NCBI GenBank assembly: GCA_023405565.1
Contig: JAEXXW010000140.1
Coordinates: 1-8,426, forward strand
DNA: 8,426 nucleotides
Reading direction: 5' to 3'
Source of the DNA: Pseudomonadota bacterium
GTDB lineage: Bacteria; Pseudomonadota; Alphaproteobacteria; Rhizobiales; Xanthobacteraceae
Numbering within the stretch: the stretch's first letter is position 1; every line of letters begins with the position of its first letter. Positions 7,810 to 8,426 of the stretch are shown in pieces. The translations under genes and the position numbers were made by a program. Under the pieces are notes generated by a model. That model ran no database searches, was not told the origin of the DNA, and saw nothing but the letters and a program-made list of their open reading frames with translations.

Positions 7810-7830
7810 TGTTACTTTTTAGGAATAACA
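7810..7830. repeat. Spaced dyad TGTTA-N11-TAACA upstream of the cytochrome gene
   Basis: TGTTA (7810-7814) and TAACA (7826-7830) are exact inverted half-sites. Their centres are 16 bases apart, about one and a half helical turns, and the 21-base span is usual for a dimeric regulator. The dyad lies in an AT-richer patch (with T5 at 7816-7820) unlike its surroundings. It matches neither the FNR nor the NnrR consensus. The binding protein is unknown. Confidence 0.3.
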
Positions 7831-7845
7831 AAGTGTGGTCCGGTG

Positions 7846-7874
7846 TTGCCCGGATACCCGCCTGCCATTCTTAT
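7846..7874 (+). promoter_or_regulatory. Possible sigma-70-like promoter of the cytochrome c gene
   Basis: TTGCCC (7846-7851) and TCTTAT (7869-7874) are separated by 17 bases, each matching its consensus hexamer at four of six positions. They lie 28 bases before the ATG at 7903. The spacing is good but the hexamers are weak, so this is a candidate only. Confidence 0.25.
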
Positions 7875-7902
7875 CCGACCTTTCCAGACATGGGGTAGAC
7901 AC

Positions 7903-8340
7903 ATGATGTTCCGCACTGCCTGCGTTGTGCTTGCCGTTGCTCTTGGCGCCACTGCCGTTGTTGCTCAGTCCAACGCCATTTCCGAGCGCAAGCAGATCAT
8001 GAAGGGCGTGGGCGCTGCGGCAAAGACGGGGGCCGCACTCTCGAAGGGGTCTGAGCCCTATGACAACGCCAAGGCTCAGGAGGTTTTTGCAACCTATGCC
8101 AGCGCTGCGACCAAGATCGTGAATCTGTTCCCGGAAGATTCCAAGACAGGTGGTGACACCACGGCCTCGCCGAAGATCTGGTCCGATATGGCAGGCTTCA
8201 AGGCGGCGATGTCGAAGTTCGAAACCGATGCGAAAGCCGCGCAGGCATCGGTGAAAGATCTGGACAGCTTCAAGGTTGCGTTCGGTGGGATGGGCAAGAA
8301 TTGCGGAAGCTGCCACGAAGTCTATCGCGTTTCGAAGTAA
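7903..8340 (+). CDS. Exported class II cytochrome c (cytochrome c'/c-556 type)
   Basis: This is a small periplasmic four-helix-bundle haem protein of 145 residues. ATG 7903 is chosen because it is followed at once by a signal peptide with a hydrophobic core (about residues 6-20) and probable cleavage VVA|QS after Ala21. An upstream in-frame GTG (7843) would only add 20 non-signal residues, and GGGG at 7892-7895 is a weak ribosome binding site. The mature protein has about 124 residues. The haem motif CGSCH (C134, C137, H138) sits near the C-terminus with the typical following tail EVYRVSK, the hallmark of class II. SKTGGDTTASPKIW (80-93) is a segment seen in rhizobial and Rhodopseudomonas c-556-like proteins. 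Met33 in RKQIMKG may be the sixth iron ligand, which would make it low-spin c-556 rather than five-coordinate c'. Its role is likely electron transfer, or NO binding if c'-like. It ends 21 bases before a strong terminator. Confidence 0.9.
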   Translation: MMFRTACVVLAVALGATAVVAQSNAISERKQIMKGVGAAAKTGAALSKGSEPYDNAKAQEVFATYASAATKIVNLFPEDSKTGGDTTASPKIWSDMAGFKAAMSKFETDAKAAQASVKDLDSFKVAFGGMGKNCGSCHEVYRVSK

Positions 8341-8361
8341 GATATCCGGCTGATCGGTATT

Positions 8362-8401
8362 GCAGAGGGCGACCGTCGGTGACGGCCGCCCTCTGCCTTT
8401 T
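8362..8401 (+). terminator. Strong intrinsic terminator after the cytochrome gene
   Basis: GCAGAGGGCG (8362-8371) pairs perfectly with CGCCCTCTGC (8387-8396). Above a single A-C mismatch the stem continues with CCGTC (8373-8377) against GACGG (8381-8385) around the loop GGT. The downstream arm is followed by C and TTTT (8398-8401). It should end the transcript containing the cytochrome gene. The last 25 bases of the window show no further feature. Confidence 0.88.
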
Positions 8402-8426
8402 CCATTGCGATGTGAACGCTTAACAT

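Noticed and set aside
7843..7902. Upstream GTG start for the cytochrome gene (20 extra residues).
   Set aside because: The extension would bury the signal peptide behind a non-hydrophobic leader with Trp/Pro/Arg. ATG 7903 gives a standard Sec signal peptide.
1..8426. tRNA, rRNA, CRISPR array, insertion sequence or integrase signatures.
   Set aside because: Nothing was found on either strand: no regularly spaced repeats, no transposase-like protein, no cloverleaf-like segment. The intergenic space is too small to hide such elements.

Overview
The window reads as chromosomal DNA of a GC-rich alphaproteobacterium, most likely a Hyphomicrobiales member near Bradyrhizobium, Rhodopseudomonas or Afipia. 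This rests on base composition, strong avoidance of TTA/CTA/TCA codons, and the look of MurJ, the cytochrome c and the CoxL-like protein. No database search was possible, so the taxon is an inference. All five genes lie on the + strand.

Layout. (1) 2-952: the 3' part of murJ, the lipid II flippase, cut by the left edge. (2) 953-1089: an intergenic stretch with short hairpins and only weak promoter-like sequences. (3) 1090-5469: a two-gene RND efflux cassette made of a lipoprotein periplasmic adaptor and a MexF/OqxB-like inner-membrane permease. No outer-membrane channel or regulator gene is present. (4) 5485-7791: a complete molybdenum hydroxylase large subunit of the form II CoxL type (AYRGAGR active-site loop), 15 bases behind the permease and probably on the same transcript. 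Its usual FAD and 2Fe-2S subunit genes are absent. (5) 7792-7902: a short gap with two dyads and a near-copy of the next gene's start. (6) 7903-8340: a small exported class II cytochrome c (c'/c-556 type). It is closed by a very clear two-tier intrinsic terminator at 8362-8401.

How the genes may work together. The adaptor and permease should form an inner-membrane drug/solvent efflux complex that borrows a TolC/OprM-type channel encoded elsewhere. The CoxL-like protein needs molybdopterin cofactor and electron-transfer partners from elsewhere. Its tight linkage to the pump suggests, without proving, that enzyme and pump deal with the same kind of compound, for example oxidation of an aldehyde or N-heterocycle together with its export. 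The cytochrome is periplasmic and may be an independent gene. I see no mobile element, CRISPR array, tRNA or rRNA. The unusual point is the gene combination: an orphan form II Mo-hydroxylase subunit joined to an RND pump, apparently placed after murJ, where I would expect trpS in related genomes.
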